From Mycobacterium sp. 4858 (lineage in GTDB: Bacteria; Actinomycetota; Actinomycetes; Mycobacteriales; Mycobacteriaceae), in contig NZ_LT968776.1 of the NCBI RefSeq assembly GCF_900240975.1, positions 806,001 to 870,000 on the forward strand: DNA of 64,000 nt. Reading direction: 5' to 3'. The notes beneath the pieces are model-generated. The model searched no databases. It had not been told where the DNA came from and saw only the letters and a program-made list of their open reading frames with translations. The number at the start of each line of letters is the position of its first letter. Positions within the stretch are counted from its first letter, which is position 1. The position numbers and the translations under genes are program-made. Positions 10,998 through 19,868 of this stretch are shown here, piece after piece.

Positions 10998-11509
10998 GAA
11001 GCCAGCCCCCGAAGCCGCGCCGACGTGTCCCCTTGCGGTTCGTGTTGCCGGGCGGGGCCCGAAACCAGCCGACGGCGGGCCGTCGTCGCGCCTTCGATGT
11101 GCGCGAGGGCCACGGCGACCGAGTCGGCGATCGGCAGCCCGTGGTCGGTGACGATCCGGGTGAGCCGGCGCAGCGCCGCGCCGCCGACGACGACGGACCG
11201 CAGCTGGGCCCGGCGATGCTCCTCGTTGAGGACCAGCAGCGCGCGCAGGCCCGAGCCGGCAAGGAAATCCAGGCCGCCGAGGTCGAGCACCAGCGGGGCC
11301 TTCAGCCGCGAAAACCGGCGAACGGCCTCGGTGATCAGGTCGACGTTCGATGCGTCGACCTCACCGTCGATGCGCAAGACGGTGGCCACGCTGCGTGCGT
11401 GAACATGGATTTGCGCTCCGGCGCAATCGATTTGATAACGGCTGCGCGGCTGGCCGAGCAGCGCGGGCGGATGCGTCTGGGGTGTGCGTAGATCGGGTGA
11501 AGCGGTCAT
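10994..11509 (-). CDS. STAS-domain anti-sigma factor antagonist
   Basis: About 171 aa with a single STAS domain. LRIDGEVDASN, LVLDLGGLDFLAGSGLRALL and a C-terminal helix segment follow the SpoIIAA/RsbV plan. The serine before the conserved glycine (in AGSGL) matches the phosphorylated SpoIIAA serine, so regulation by an anti-sigma kinase is plausible. The ATG at 11509 follows a GAAGGG ribosome site. A longer upstream frame lacks family features. The N-terminal block IDCAGAQIHVHARSVA is nearly shared with the STAS protein at 24.7 kb, which marks them as paralogues. The C-terminus is Arg/Pro-rich. Confidence 0.88.
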   Translation of the reverse strand: MTASPDLRTPQTHPPALLGQPRSRYQIDCAGAQIHVHARSVATVLRIDGEVDASNVDLITEAVRRFSRLKAPLVLDLGGLDFLAGSGLRALLVLNEEHRRAQLRSVVVGGAALRRLTRIVTDHGLPIADSVAVALAHIEGATTARRRLVSGPARQHEPQGDTSARLRGLAS

Positions 11510-11813
11510 GGTTGTGCGCCCTTCAGGCTTGAGAGTGAGCAGGGCGAGCGACGACGGTGTCCAAGTGGCGCCCGTAGATAACGGCAGCTGGGGACTCAAC
11601 CTGACCAAAGCCTACCGGCTACGGCGGCCGCCGGCGGACATCGGCGGCCCGGCCCGCCCGCCGTTCGGCCCGCAATCGGCGGCCGACCAGGGGTTACACC
11701 GACGACACGGGGCGGGAAAAAACAACTTTCGTCGTGTTCACATCGCAACCATGGCGCGAAGGTGACGCGCGAGGGGACGCGACGGGCCTGACCTGCGCGT
11801 TGGCGGCGTGTCG
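11510..11813. other. Intergenic region without a recognisable gene
   Basis: About 300 bp between the STAS gene start and the end of the AraC gene. It must hold the STAS promoter, but I see no clear -10/-35 pair, repeat or small gene. A short A-rich run (GGGAAAAAACAAC) near 11717 is the only AT-rich patch. Confidence 0.5.
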
Positions 11814-12908
11814 CTACGGCTGCGGGGTCATGTGCCGCAGGGTGGTGTGCGGGCTCTGGCCGTACGTCTGCCGATACAGCACCGCGAACCTGCCGGTGTG
11901 CGCGAACCCCCACCGCTGGGCGATTTCGGTGACGGTGGTGTCGGACGGCGCGCCCGCCAGCAGCTCTTGATGGGCGCGGTTGAGGCGCACGCGGCGAATG
12001 TATTCCGTTGGCGTGGTGGCGAGCTGGCGGCGGAAGAGGTACTGCACCGCCCTGGGCGTCAGATGAACCTTCGCGGCGACGTCGTTGATGCTGACGTCGG
12101 CGGCGGCGTGACGATGGATGAAAGACACTGCTTCCCTGAGCGTTTCGGGCAACGCCGGCTCGTCAGCCAGATCCTGTTCGGTGACGTTGGACGGGAAACA
12201 CTCCAGCAGCGCGCCGGCCAGCAACGGAGCCAACCCCGCCACGATCAGCGGCTGATGCGCCGTGTCCGGCCCGGCCAAGGTCCCCACCACATAGTCCAGC
12301 GCCCGCTGCCACGCCCGCGCGGCCGCGCGCGAGCGTGGCCGCCAGTCCCGGAAGTGGATCTGCCGGGGTAACGGCGCGCGCCAATCCGCGGCGGCCCGGT
12401 GCAGCACGTCCCCGGGGATGCTGACCACATCGAACCGTGACCCGTTGCACTGCAGCACGCACGGCATCCCGCCGGCGACGAGCACCGGCAAGTCCACCGA
12501 CGCGAGGGGGCCGCCGGCAACGCTCGTCGACCCCGCGCGGGGCTGGATCACGACGACGCCCGCGGAGGCGGGGATCTCCAGCGCGACGCGCCCCTGAATC
12601 GTCACGTCGTCCAGCGTCATCGAGCCGGCCTCGCAGCGGCGGTGGGACACCGCCGAGCGGCCCATCAGCCCGGTGATGCGCCACCCGGGGGTGTAGACGC
12701 CGGCAAAGAATCGCCGCGCGGCCTGCGCGTCGACGGTGCGGAACTGGTCGAACCGAATCGCCGAGCCGGGAACACCTGCCGGCCGCCCGGCATCGCCGAC
12801 GAGCGCCGGGGCGCCCGGGTCGGCTTTCTGCGCGTCGGGCCGTTGACAGCCGGCACCGGCGGACACACCAGGGCCGGTGCTATCGGTGATGCTCGTCATG
12901 GCGGTCAT
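11814..12908 (-). CDS. AraC family transcriptional regulator
   Basis: A 364-aa protein with a C-terminal pair of helix-turn-helix motifs: VSINDVAAKVHLTPRAVQYLFRR followed by TVTEIAQRWGFAHTGRFAVLYRQTYGQSP. The second carries the AraC signature. The N-terminal portion resembles the AraC-binding-like domain of PhcT/OruR-type regulators. Starts at 12908 and 12899 (both ATG) are possible. The neighbours do not indicate an effector. The gene is separated from the glycosyltransferase by only about 40 bp and may follow it in one transcript. Confidence 0.9.
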   Translation of the reverse strand: MTAMTSITDSTGPGVSAGAGCQRPDAQKADPGAPALVGDAGRPAGVPGSAIRFDQFRTVDAQAARRFFAGVYTPGWRITGLMGRSAVSHRRCEAGSMTLDDVTIQGRVALEIPASAGVVVIQPRAGSTSVAGGPLASVDLPVLVAGGMPCVLQCNGSRFDVVSIPGDVLHRAAADWRAPLPRQIHFRDWRPRSRAAARAWQRALDYVVGTLAGPDTAHQPLIVAGLAPLLAGALLECFPSNVTEQDLADEPALPETLREAVSFIHRHAAADVSINDVAAKVHLTPRAVQYLFRRQLATTPTEYIRRVRLNRAHQELLAGAPSDTTVTEIAQRWGFAHTGRFAVLYRQTYGQSPHTTLRHMTPQP

Positions 12909-12950
12909 AGTCTGCGGCCCCCCCAGGGCTTTCGCACTGTCATCATTGCA

Positions 12951-14117
12951 TCACCGGACACCCGACGACTGCAAGCGCGCCGGTGTCCAGCGTGGGGAGC
13001 CCACCTGTCGGTAAATGTTGAGCGTGTCGAGGGCGATCCGGTCCCACGCATAGCGCGACACGGCGCGACTGCGGCCGGCAGCGCCCATGCTCTCACATTG
13101 AAAGCTCTGCGGGAGCAGGTTTCTCAGCGCGGCGGACAGTCCGACGGACGATCCCGGCGACAGCACCAAGCCGGTGACGTTGTCCACCACGGCGTCTTTG
13201 AGCACCCCCACCCCGAACGCCGCCACCGCCACCCCGCTGGCCATCGCCTGCAGGACCGCTGTCGCGCGCGGCGGCCGTCGCGGCGTGCAGGCGACGACGT
13301 CGGCGGATCTCAACAGCGTCGGCAGCTCGTCATCGGCGACGGTGCCCGCGAACCGAACCCGGTCGCCGACCCCCAGCCTGGCGGCCAGCAGTTGCAGCCG
13401 GACCCGCGCCTCGTCGTGCGCCCGGTTCGTGGCGCCGGTCTCCGCCACCACCAACTCGGTGGCGGGGACCCTGCGCAGGGCGCCGATGGCGATATCAAAA
13501 CCGTTGTCCGGCAGCGGGTTCGGCGCGAAGCAGAGGACACGATGCAGGTCGGTGCGGGCCAGCGCCGGACCGCTCGAGGTGAATCGCTCGACGTCGACAC
13601 CGCTCGTCAAAGCCGACACGCGGGCGCGGCTGCGGCGCAGCCGGGTCAGCGCGTCGACGTCATCGGAGCTCTCACCGGTCACCCACTTCGCGCTGCGCGC
13701 CAGGAGCGGTTCGATGCGGAGCCGTTCGCTCTCCGAATGCTTGCCCGTCCCGTTCGTGGCGGCCAGGCCCGGGAAAGTCTGGACGGTCGGGACGTCCTGC
13801 CGCCGGGCGGCCAGCTGCGCGGCCAGACCGCCGAGCCACCCGTAGGCGTGCACGACGTCGGGCGCCTCGGCCGCCCATTGGCCGGCGAGGGCGCTCGCCC
13901 AGTCGCCGACGTAGGGCAGCACGTCCGAGACCGACTTTGCCGCTCGTGGGCCGACGCCCACCGATACGGTGCGGCCGTCGGTGCTGATACCCGCAGCTCG
14001 GCGGCCATTGTGCCGAACGAACCGGGTGACCTGGTGGCCCTGGGCCGCGAGCGCGGCGGACAGTTGCTGTGGGTCGTCGCCGACGACGTCGTCGCCGCTG
14101 ACGATCGCGATCCTCAC
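12951..14117 (-). CDS. GT4-type glycosyltransferase with altered active-site loop
   Basis: A 388-aa GT-B-fold protein. The N-terminal acceptor half begins MRIAIVSGDD and includes DVVHAYGWLGGLAAQLAA. The C-terminal donor half includes VLCFAPNPLPDNGFDIAI, ARLGVGDRVRFAGTV and VLQAMASGVAVAAFGVGVL. In classic GT4 enzymes the EX7E motif reads like EPFG..xxEAMA; here it reads TPRRPPRATAVLQAM, so both glutamates are missing or shifted. The nucleotide-sugar donor may therefore be handled differently, or activity may be lost. Sugar and acceptor are unknown. The gene is divergent from the CheB-like gene at 14.3 kb. Confidence 0.82.
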   Translation of the reverse strand: MRIAIVSGDDVVGDDPQQLSAALAAQGHQVTRFVRHNGRRAAGISTDGRTVSVGVGPRAAKSVSDVLPYVGDWASALAGQWAAEAPDVVHAYGWLGGLAAQLAARRQDVPTVQTFPGLAATNGTGKHSESERLRIEPLLARSAKWVTGESSDDVDALTRLRRSRARVSALTSGVDVERFTSSGPALARTDLHRVLCFAPNPLPDNGFDIAIGALRRVPATELVVAETGATNRAHDEARVRLQLLAARLGVGDRVRFAGTVADDELPTLLRSADVVACTPRRPPRATAVLQAMASGVAVAAFGVGVLKDAVVDNVTGLVLSPGSSVGLSAALRNLLPQSFQCESMGAAGRSRAVSRYAWDRIALDTLNIYRQVGSPRWTPARLQSSGVR

Positions 14118-14301
14118 CTTCGAACCCCTTCCGTCGCCTTTGGCGTGGGGGCGTACCCGGCCCGATATGGGCGAAACTCGGCGGCGCAGCCGTTTCGCCT
14201 CAGGCGCCGCGGTTTCGCATTATGGACAACGCTTCGGGGCCCGACCCGAACGGATCGCTGGCGGGACTGTGCCGCGGCCGCCGTTTTGGAAGACTAGACG
14301 G

Positions 14302-15186
14302 GTGGCGAGCGACGCGCACCTGCCCGTCGTCGAGCTGGTGGTCCTGCTGGCGTCGGCGGGTGGCCTGGACGCGCTGTCACGAGTGTTGACGGACCTGCCG
14401 GACGAGTTTCCGGCCGCGGTCGTCATACAGCAACACCTCGGCGACCACGACAGCGTGCTGCCGGCGATTCTTCGCCGGCAGAGCGCGCGGCCGGTCAGCT
14501 GGGCGCGCGACGGGCAGGCCCTGGCGGCAGGGCAGGTGGTCATCTGCCCGCCGGGAATGCAGCTGGAGCTGACCCCGGACGGCCGCTGCCACCTGGGCGC
14601 GATGAAGAACTTCGGGGTGCGGCGCTTCGACGTGCTGCTGCGGTCGGTCGCCGAGTCGTACGGGCCGCGCAGCGTGGCGGCGGTGTTGTCGGGCTCCGGG
14701 CAAGACGGGGCCGCGGGCACGGCGGCGATGAAGCGCGCCGGCGCTGTCGTCCTCGCGGAGAGCCCGGACACCGCGCTGTATTCGTCGATGCCGGTGGCGG
14801 CGGCGCGGGCCGGGGCCGAACCGGTGTTGCCGATTCACCAGATCGGCCGGGCGCTGACGGCCATCGTCGAAGGGGCGCCGCTGCCCGCGCAGCAGCCCCA
14901 CGACGGCGCCAGGGTGTCCTGGGGCCCCCCGATGCACGACTCCGGTGCGGACACGCCGGCGCCGGGGCTGTTGCGCGACGAGGTCGTGAACAACGCGGCA
15001 GGCCGCGCCGAACTCGCCGCGTCGCGCGCCGCCGAACTCGGCCGCAGACGCCGGGACCTGTCCGCGGGATTCGGCGCCACCACGGAAACGGTGGAGACGG
15101 CGCGGCGCAGGGCCGCCGAGTCGCGGCGCCGCGCGCAGCTGGCCCACCAGGCCGCCGAGGACGCGGCCGCGCGGTGGGGGCGCTGA
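14302..15186 (+). CDS. CheB-type methylesterase domain protein, no receiver domain
   Basis: About 294 aa starting at a GTG. It has a CheB catalytic domain: the serine motif LLASAGGLDAL near the N-terminus, QQHLGDHD (catalytic His region), and LSGSGQDGAAGTAAMKRAG (catalytic Asp). The usual N-terminal response-regulator domain is absent, so activity is not gated by CheA phosphorylation. After about residue 200 comes an Ala/Arg-rich helical tail, probably a coiled coil. It is convergent with the CheR-PAS gene, five bases apart. The real substrate in a non-motile organism is unknown. Confidence 0.85.
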   Translation: MASDAHLPVVELVVLLASAGGLDALSRVLTDLPDEFPAAVVIQQHLGDHDSVLPAILRRQSARPVSWARDGQALAAGQVVICPPGMQLELTPDGRCHLGAMKNFGVRRFDVLLRSVAESYGPRSVAAVLSGSGQDGAAGTAAMKRAGAVVLAESPDTALYSSMPVAAARAGAEPVLPIHQIGRALTAIVEGAPLPAQQPHDGARVSWGPPMHDSGADTPAPGLLRDEVVNNAAGRAELAASRAAELGRRRRDLSAGFGATTETVETARRRAAESRRRAQLAHQAAEDAAARWGR

Positions 15187-15191
15187 GGCGG

Positions 15192-17033
15192 CTAGACCAC
15201 CACCTCCATCAGCAGCAGCGCGCCCCGGGTCGTCTCCTCACCCGACCGGAACGACGTGCACGTGACGCGTACCCGGGTGGGCCGCCCCCGCCGGTTGACC
15301 GCGTCGACCTCCGTCTCACCGGAGCTGTCGGCGTCGACGAACGCGTTGCCGATCAGCGGCCGCACGCTTTCCAACGGCAGGCCGATGTCCAGATTCGTGA
15401 GCCTGTTTCCTATCGTTTCGTCCGCGCGTAGCCCCCACAGCTCCTCGCAGCCACGGTTCCACAGGATGACCTTCATCTCGCGGTCGACCACCACCATGCC
15501 CATGTGAACCGAGTCGATCAGCGCATCGAGGAAGTGCTTCGCCTCGTCCAGTTCCACGCCGCGCTCCCGCAACATGTCGTTGATGGTGTGCAACTCGTCG
15601 TTGGTGGACTGCAGCTCCTCGTTCATGGTCTCGAGTTCTTCGTTGGTGGACTGCAGCTCCTCGTTCGTGGTCTCCAGTTCCTCCACGGTGGACTGCAGTT
15701 CCTCGTTGGTGGTCTCGAGTTCTTCGTTGGTGGACTGCAGCTCCTCGTAGGCCGCTTCCAGCTGGCGGTTGGTCTGGACCACCTTGTCCAGCAGGGCGCG
15801 CGTCGCGCTGACGTCGAAGAACACGATCGACACGCCGAGCAACCCGTTCTCGGCGTCGACGAGCGGGTTGACGTGGATCTCGAACCACACCGTCTCGGCG
15901 CCCGGCCGCTGCCATTTGACGTCCTGGATCCGCGCCGGCCGGCGCTCCACCTTGGCCTGCTCCAGATACGCCCGCAGCTCCACCGGCCGGTAGGACACCT
16001 CGAGGTCGCGCAGCAGCCGGCCGATGTCGCGAGCCGAAAGCCCGAACAGCGTCTCGGCCTGTTGATTGATCATCGCGACGGTGTCCTCGCCGGTGACCAC
16101 GATCTGGGCCACCGGGCTGGCGCGAAAAGCCAAGTCGCGCACCGTCGTCAGTCCCGTCAGGTCGACGTTGCGTTCGTAGAACGCCCCGGCGGGGTCGTAG
16201 CGCTCCACGCCGGCGTGGCTACCGAGCGCCTTGCGGAAGATTCGGTGTTTGAGGTTCAGCGGGGCGAACCGATCGCCGTGGCTGAGCAGCATCTCGGCAT
16301 GTCCGAGGAACAGCGTGCCCTGCGGTGCAAGCGCAAAATGCAAGCGGCCCAACACGTTTCGCTGCGTCTCGGCGTTGAGGTACATCAGGGTGTTGCGGCA
16401 CACCAGCAGGTCGACGCGGGAGATCGGTGCGTCCTTGACCAGATCGTTGCGGCCGAAGATCACCGCACGGCGCAAGTCCTTGTGAAAGACGTAGCGGCCG
16501 TTGACCTGTTCGAAATAACGGGACAGCAGGTCGGCCGGCACCGACTCGACGGCCTTGGCGTCATAGGACGCGGCGCGCGCCTCGGTCAGCGCGTCCTCGT
16601 CGATGTCGGTGGCGTAGATCTTGACCCGTTGCCGGAACGCCTCGGGCCCCAGCGCCTCGGCCAGCAGCATGGCCAGCGTGTAGGCCTCCTCGCCGGACGC
16701 GCAGCCCGCGCTCCATACCCGGATCGGGTCCCCCGGACCGCGCTCGGCCAGCATCCGCGGAATGACTTCGGCGGCGATGTATTCCCAAGCGTCCGGGTCG
16801 CGGAAGAAGGCGGTGACATTGATCAGGATGGTGTTGAAGAGCGCGGCGAATTCGTCGGAACTGGCTTGCAGGAAGTCGAGGTATTCCTCGAAGGTGCTGT
16901 AGCCCGCCTGGTCCATCCGGTGGCGGACCCGGCGCATCAGGGACGTGCGCTTGTAACCGGTGAAGTCGAAGCCGCGCGAGTCCCGCATGTAGCGCAACAG
17001 GGCCTCGAAAGCCTCGTCAGTCGTCCCGTCCAT
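15192..17033 (-). CDS. CheR-type methyltransferase with coiled coil and PAS domain
   Basis: A 613-aa protein. Residues 1-75 match the CheR N-terminal helical domain, and 76-270 the SAM-dependent domain, with WSAGCASGEEAY at 107-118. A PAS domain lies around 290-400. A long coiled coil of repeated ELQSTNEELETTNEEL units follows, and a second PAS-like domain (HMGMVVVDREMKVILWNRGCEELWG) ends the protein. This is the CheR-PAS half of the CheB/CheR-PAS hybrid sensors of soil bacteria. The family methylates glutamates of receptors, but no methyl-accepting receptor is encoded here. The preceding genes on the same strand (STAS-kinase, CheB) suggest one signalling unit. Confidence 0.88.
   Translation of the reverse strand: MDGTTDEAFEALLRYMRDSRGFDFTGYKRTSLMRRVRHRMDQAGYSTFEEYLDFLQASSDEFAALFNTILINVTAFFRDPDAWEYIAAEVIPRMLAERGPGDPIRVWSAGCASGEEAYTLAMLLAEALGPEAFRQRVKIYATDIDEDALTEARAASYDAKAVESVPADLLSRYFEQVNGRYVFHKDLRRAVIFGRNDLVKDAPISRVDLLVCRNTLMYLNAETQRNVLGRLHFALAPQGTLFLGHAEMLLSHGDRFAPLNLKHRIFRKALGSHAGVERYDPAGAFYERNVDLTGLTTVRDLAFRASPVAQIVVTGEDTVAMINQQAETLFGLSARDIGRLLRDLEVSYRPVELRAYLEQAKVERRPARIQDVKWQRPGAETVWFEIHVNPLVDAENGLLGVSIVFFDVSATRALLDKVVQTNRQLEAAYEELQSTNEELETTNEELQSTVEELETTNEELQSTNEELETMNEELQSTNDELHTINDMLRERGVELDEAKHFLDALIDSVHMGMVVVDREMKVILWNRGCEELWGLRADETIGNRLTNLDIGLPLESVRPLIGNAFVDADSSGETEVDAVNRRGRPTRVRVTCTSFRSGEETTRGALLLMEVVV
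15604..15755. repeat. 42-bp tandem repeat encoding a coiled coil
   Basis: Unit starts beginning GTGGACTGCAG recur at 15604, 15646, 15688 and 15730, exactly 42 bp apart, with a degenerate copy just before 15604. On the coding (minus) strand each unit gives 14 residues, two heptads of ELQSTNEELETTNEEL type. Copy number may vary between strains. Confidence 0.85.
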
Positions 17034-17088
17034 CCAAGTCCCGTCCGCCTCGAGCGTGGCCGAAGGACTTGAACATTACTCGCGGTGA

Positions 17089-17847
17089 TCAGAGCCGGTT
17101 CTCGCAACCGACCAGTGCCCACACCGTCTTGCCCGTCGAGGTCGGCGTGGTGCCCCAGGCTCGGCACAGGGCGGAGACGATCGCCAGGCCGGACACCAGC
17201 TCGGCGCCACGACCGGCATCCTCGTGCCGGCCCGGCAACCGGTCGCTGCAATCCTCGACCGCGACGGTGACGGCGTCGTCGAGGCTTTCGACGATCAGCA
17301 CCGGCGCGCACGCGGTGTGGTCGAGCACGTTCTCGACGAACACGGTGGCCACCGTGGACGCCACGGGGACCGCCTCCCGGCTGTCCCATTCGGTGAGCCA
17401 ATCGCTGACGATCGTGAGGGCCAGGCCGAGGCTGCCGCGTGAACGCGGAAGCTCGGTGCGGGCCCGACGGCGGACCCGTAACGACTGACTGCGCACGGCG
17501 TCCAGCGCCGACTCCCGGGTGGGGTGCACCGGCACGTACCGGGTCACGCCGCCGGCGGCGATCGCCCGCCGCGTGTCCGGTGCCGAGCACACCAGCAGGA
17601 TCGGGACGTCCGGCCAGACGCTGACGTGCCAGCGCGCGCTGGTGAAGACCGTCCAGGCCGACGCCGTCGGCACGGAGAGCCGGTCGACGTCGACGATCAC
17701 CGCGCTGGGCTCGTCCAGGGCGGCCTTGATCACCGCGTCCCGGAGAGCCCGATACGTGGAGCTGTCCAACAACCCCTCGACCACCAGCACCGGCACCTCA
17801 TCGTGTGCCTCGGTGTCGATGCGGATGGCGGACCGCGGTTCAACCAT
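17089..17847 (-). CDS. STAS domain fused to an anti-sigma (RsbW-like) ATPase domain
   Basis: About 252 aa. Residues 10-110 form a STAS-like domain (VLVVEGLLDSSTYRALRDA, AVIVDVDRLSVPTASAW). Residues 130-250 form a GHKL/HATPase_c_2 domain with a weak N-box (VFVENVLDHT) and a G-box region (GLAIVSALCRAWG...GKTVWALV). Such fusions join an anti-sigma antagonist and an anti-sigma kinase in one chain. An ATG at 17847 overlaps the end of the upstream CheB gene; another in-frame ATG lies slightly upstream. No sigma factor gene is adjacent, so the target is unknown. Confidence 0.78.
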   Translation of the reverse strand: MVEPRSAIRIDTEAHDEVPVLVVEGLLDSSTYRALRDAVIKAALDEPSAVIVDVDRLSVPTASAWTVFTSARWHVSVWPDVPILLVCSAPDTRRAIAAGGVTRYVPVHPTRESALDAVRSQSLRVRRRARTELPRSRGSLGLALTIVSDWLTEWDSREAVPVASTVATVFVENVLDHTACAPVLIVESLDDAVTVAVEDCSDRLPGRHEDAGRGAELVSGLAIVSALCRAWGTTPTSTGKTVWALVGCENRL

Positions 17848-18856
17848 CGCCATCATCGCCATGCGGAGCGTTGTGGGACAGCCGGTCGCTGAGCACTCTC
17901 AAAGCCCGTTCGGTTTCTTCGGCGAGGCGGGTGTAGCGCCGGTTGAGCAGACCTGGCGCGGCCCGGTCGGCCAATTGTCGCGCCAATCGCGCCTTTTCCT
18001 GCAGGCTGCGCACGGCGACCCACAGCGCGCCGTCGACTTCGTCGTCCCGTGCGGCGAGCAACGCCTCGGCCGTCCACGCGTGACCCACCTGGCAGCGGAA
18101 GTTGCCCTCGCTGAGGGAAACCAGGGAGCCATTGCAGTCCGGGCAGGTGTACCCCGAGGGAGCGCCCAGCTCCCGGGTGTCGAAATCGGTCGAGAACCGC
18201 GACATCATGGCGATGCGATTCTCCAATTCCATTGCGGCGTCGGGCTCCATCTCCGGATCCTCTCGCTCTTGGTGCGACAGTTCCTTGAGCAGGGCGCCGA
18301 TTTCGGCGGCCGTGGCCTGGTGATCCAGCAGGCCGGCGTCGCGCGCGTTGGTCGGCATCGCGGGGAACAGCGCGTCGTCGGGTGACTGGCCGACGGTGAT
18401 GCCGCCGCGCGAGCGGATCGCGGCCAGGCCCAGCACCCCGTCGTCGAGCACCCCGGAGAGCAGGACGCCCACCGCGCGCGGGCCGAATGCCAGCGCGACC
18501 GAGCGAAACAGCGCGTTGATCGCGGGCCGGTGCCCGTTCTCGGTGGGTCCCTGCGACAACAGCACGCGGTGGTCGGCGACGAGCAGGTGGTGGTCGGGGC
18601 GGGCGACGTAGATGCGCCCCGGTTCGAGCCTCGCGCCGTCTTCGGCCGCGACGGCCGGCAGGGGGCCGGAGCGGTCGAGGATCCGGGACAGCACGCTGGG
18701 CGCACCGGGCCGGACGTGCAGGGTCAACACGTAGGCGTAGGGAACGTCGGGCGACAGTCCCGCGGCCAGCTTCGACAGCGCTTCGACTCCCCCGGCGGAG
18801 GCACCGACTGCCACCACACCGCGCAATTCGCCGTCGTCGCTGATCGTCCCGGTCAT
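17840..18856 (-). CDS. CheB-type methylesterase with C-terminal zinc ribbon
   Basis: About 338 aa. It has a CheB catalytic domain without receiver: VVAVGASAGGVEALSKL (catalytic Ser), LTLHVRPGAPSVL (His), and LLSGVLDDGVLGLAAI (Asp). A C-terminal region follows with a four-Cys/His ribbon (CPDCNGSL...FRCQVGHAW) and a helical end. This layout is common among CheB proteins of non-chemotaxis operons. Adjacent GTG (18859) and ATG (18856) codons could both start it. The gene overlaps the following STAS-kinase gene by eight bases, so both are translationally linked, and the CheR-PAS gene follows. Confidence 0.87.
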   Translation of the reverse strand: MTGTISDDGELRGVVAVGASAGGVEALSKLAAGLSPDVPYAYVLTLHVRPGAPSVLSRILDRSGPLPAVAAEDGARLEPGRIYVARPDHHLLVADHRVLLSQGPTENGHRPAINALFRSVALAFGPRAVGVLLSGVLDDGVLGLAAIRSRGGITVGQSPDDALFPAMPTNARDAGLLDHQATAAEIGALLKELSHQEREDPEMEPDAAMELENRIAMMSRFSTDFDTRELGAPSGYTCPDCNGSLVSLSEGNFRCQVGHAWTAEALLAARDDEVDGALWVAVRSLQEKARLARQLADRAAPGLLNRRYTRLAEETERALRVLSDRLSHNAPHGDDGDG

Positions 18857-19011
18857 CACCCTCGACTACCCGCATCAATGGTAGGTAACCCACGCGGCGA
18901 GGAATAGATGCGCGTATCGGCCGGGGCGGGCTTCGCGGGCAGGAGTTTTCACCCCGGTCCGGGCGGGCACCCTGCTTTCAGCTCTGGTGATCGTGGACAG
19001 GAGGATGGATG

Positions 19012-19269
19012 ATGCCGAATTCGTCGATCAAGAACGAGAAGTTGTACAAGGACCTCCGCAAGCAGGGCGACTCGAAGGAGAAGGCCGCCCGCATTTCGAA
19101 TGCGGCCGCCGCCCGGGGCAAGTCCTCGGTCGGGCGCAAGGGCGGCAAGTCGGGCTCGTATCAGGACTGGACCGTCCCTCAGCTCAAGAAGCGCGCGAAA
19201 GAACTTGGCATGTCCGGGTATTCGAGCCTGACGAAGGACAAGCTGGTTGCCAAGCTGCGGAATCACTGA
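19012..19269 (+). CDS. Small Rho-N/SAP-domain protein
   Basis: An 85-aa, strongly basic protein. The N-terminal half is a Lys-rich segment of the DUF7218 type ([20 protein letters not shown]). The C-terminal half is a Rho termination factor N-terminal/SAP-like helical domain ([20 protein letters not shown]). ATG codons stand at 19009 and 19012; the AGGAGG at 18999-19004 is seven bases from the second, which is preferred. Such proteins probably bind nucleic acid and are often stress-linked, but no target is known. Its end overlaps the convergent nucleotidyltransferase-like gene by seven bases. Confidence 0.85.
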   Translation: MPNSSIKNEKLYKDLRKQGDSKEKAARISNAAAARGKSSVGRKGGKSGSYQDWTVPQLKKRAKELGMSGYSSLTKDKLVAKLRNH

Positions 19270-19868
19270 CCGTCGCGAGCGCAGGTGAGGCCGAGCCGCT
19301 CGATCAACACCAGGAATGCCACCGCGTAGTCGTTGTCGGCGGTCTGCGCCCTGATCTGATCCCAGTTCAGCTGTTCGCGCACCGCGCGCACGGCGGGCAG
19401 CAGCCTGGCGAAGTCGCAGTAATGCTCCCCCAGGGACCGCAGTTGCTGAATCAGCACCATGGTGGGCGGCAGCACGGGCATCCGGATGGCCAGCACGTCG
19501 TGCTGCTCGGCGTCGTCCAGGGTGGACGTTTCGACCCGCACGCCGTTGAGGCGATGCAGGACGTCGACGACCGTCTCGCCGGCGCGCGCCTTGAACAGCC
19601 AGTCCTCCGGCGGCCGTTCGACGGTGAAGCCCGCGTCGCTGAGGGTGGCGACGGCGTCGTCCACGTCCGACTCGGCCACCACCAGGTCCACGTCGTGAGT
19701 GGGCTCGGGAGCGCCGTAGGCCCACAGTGCGTAGCTGCCGGCCAACGCGAAACGCGGTCCGTTCTCCTTAAGGGCCGAGGCCGCACCCCGCAGCGCCTCC
19801 CGCAGCGGCGTGCTGGACGCGGGCGGGTCGACGTGGGTCTCGTGCGTTGTCGTCTCGTGGGGTGTCAT
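19263..19868 (-). CDS. Nucleotidyltransferase-fold protein
   Basis: A 201-aa protein with a minimal nucleotidyltransferase fold. The segment [20 protein letters not shown] plus the next few residues gives the G-S motif and an Asp-x-Asp pair (DVD), as in AbiEii-like, kanamycin-nucleotidyltransferase-like families. The C-terminus is helical. No antitoxin partner of the AbiEi type is next to it, so a toxin role is not supported. It may modify a small molecule or tRNA, but the substrate is unknown. Confidence 0.72.
   Translation of the reverse strand: MTPHETTTHETHVDPPASSTPLREALRGAASALKENGPRFALAGSYALWAYGAPEPTHDVDLVVAESDVDDAVATLSDAGFTVERPPEDWLFKARAGETVVDVLHRLNGVRVETSTLDDAEQHDVLAIRMPVLPPTMVLIQQLRSLGEHYCDFARLLPAVRAVREQLNWDQIRAQTADNDYAVAFLVLIERLGLTCARDGQ

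Noticed and set aside
15562..15755. CRISPR-like spacing in the repeat array
   Set aside because: Units are contiguous and in frame, without unique spacers; it encodes a coiled coil.
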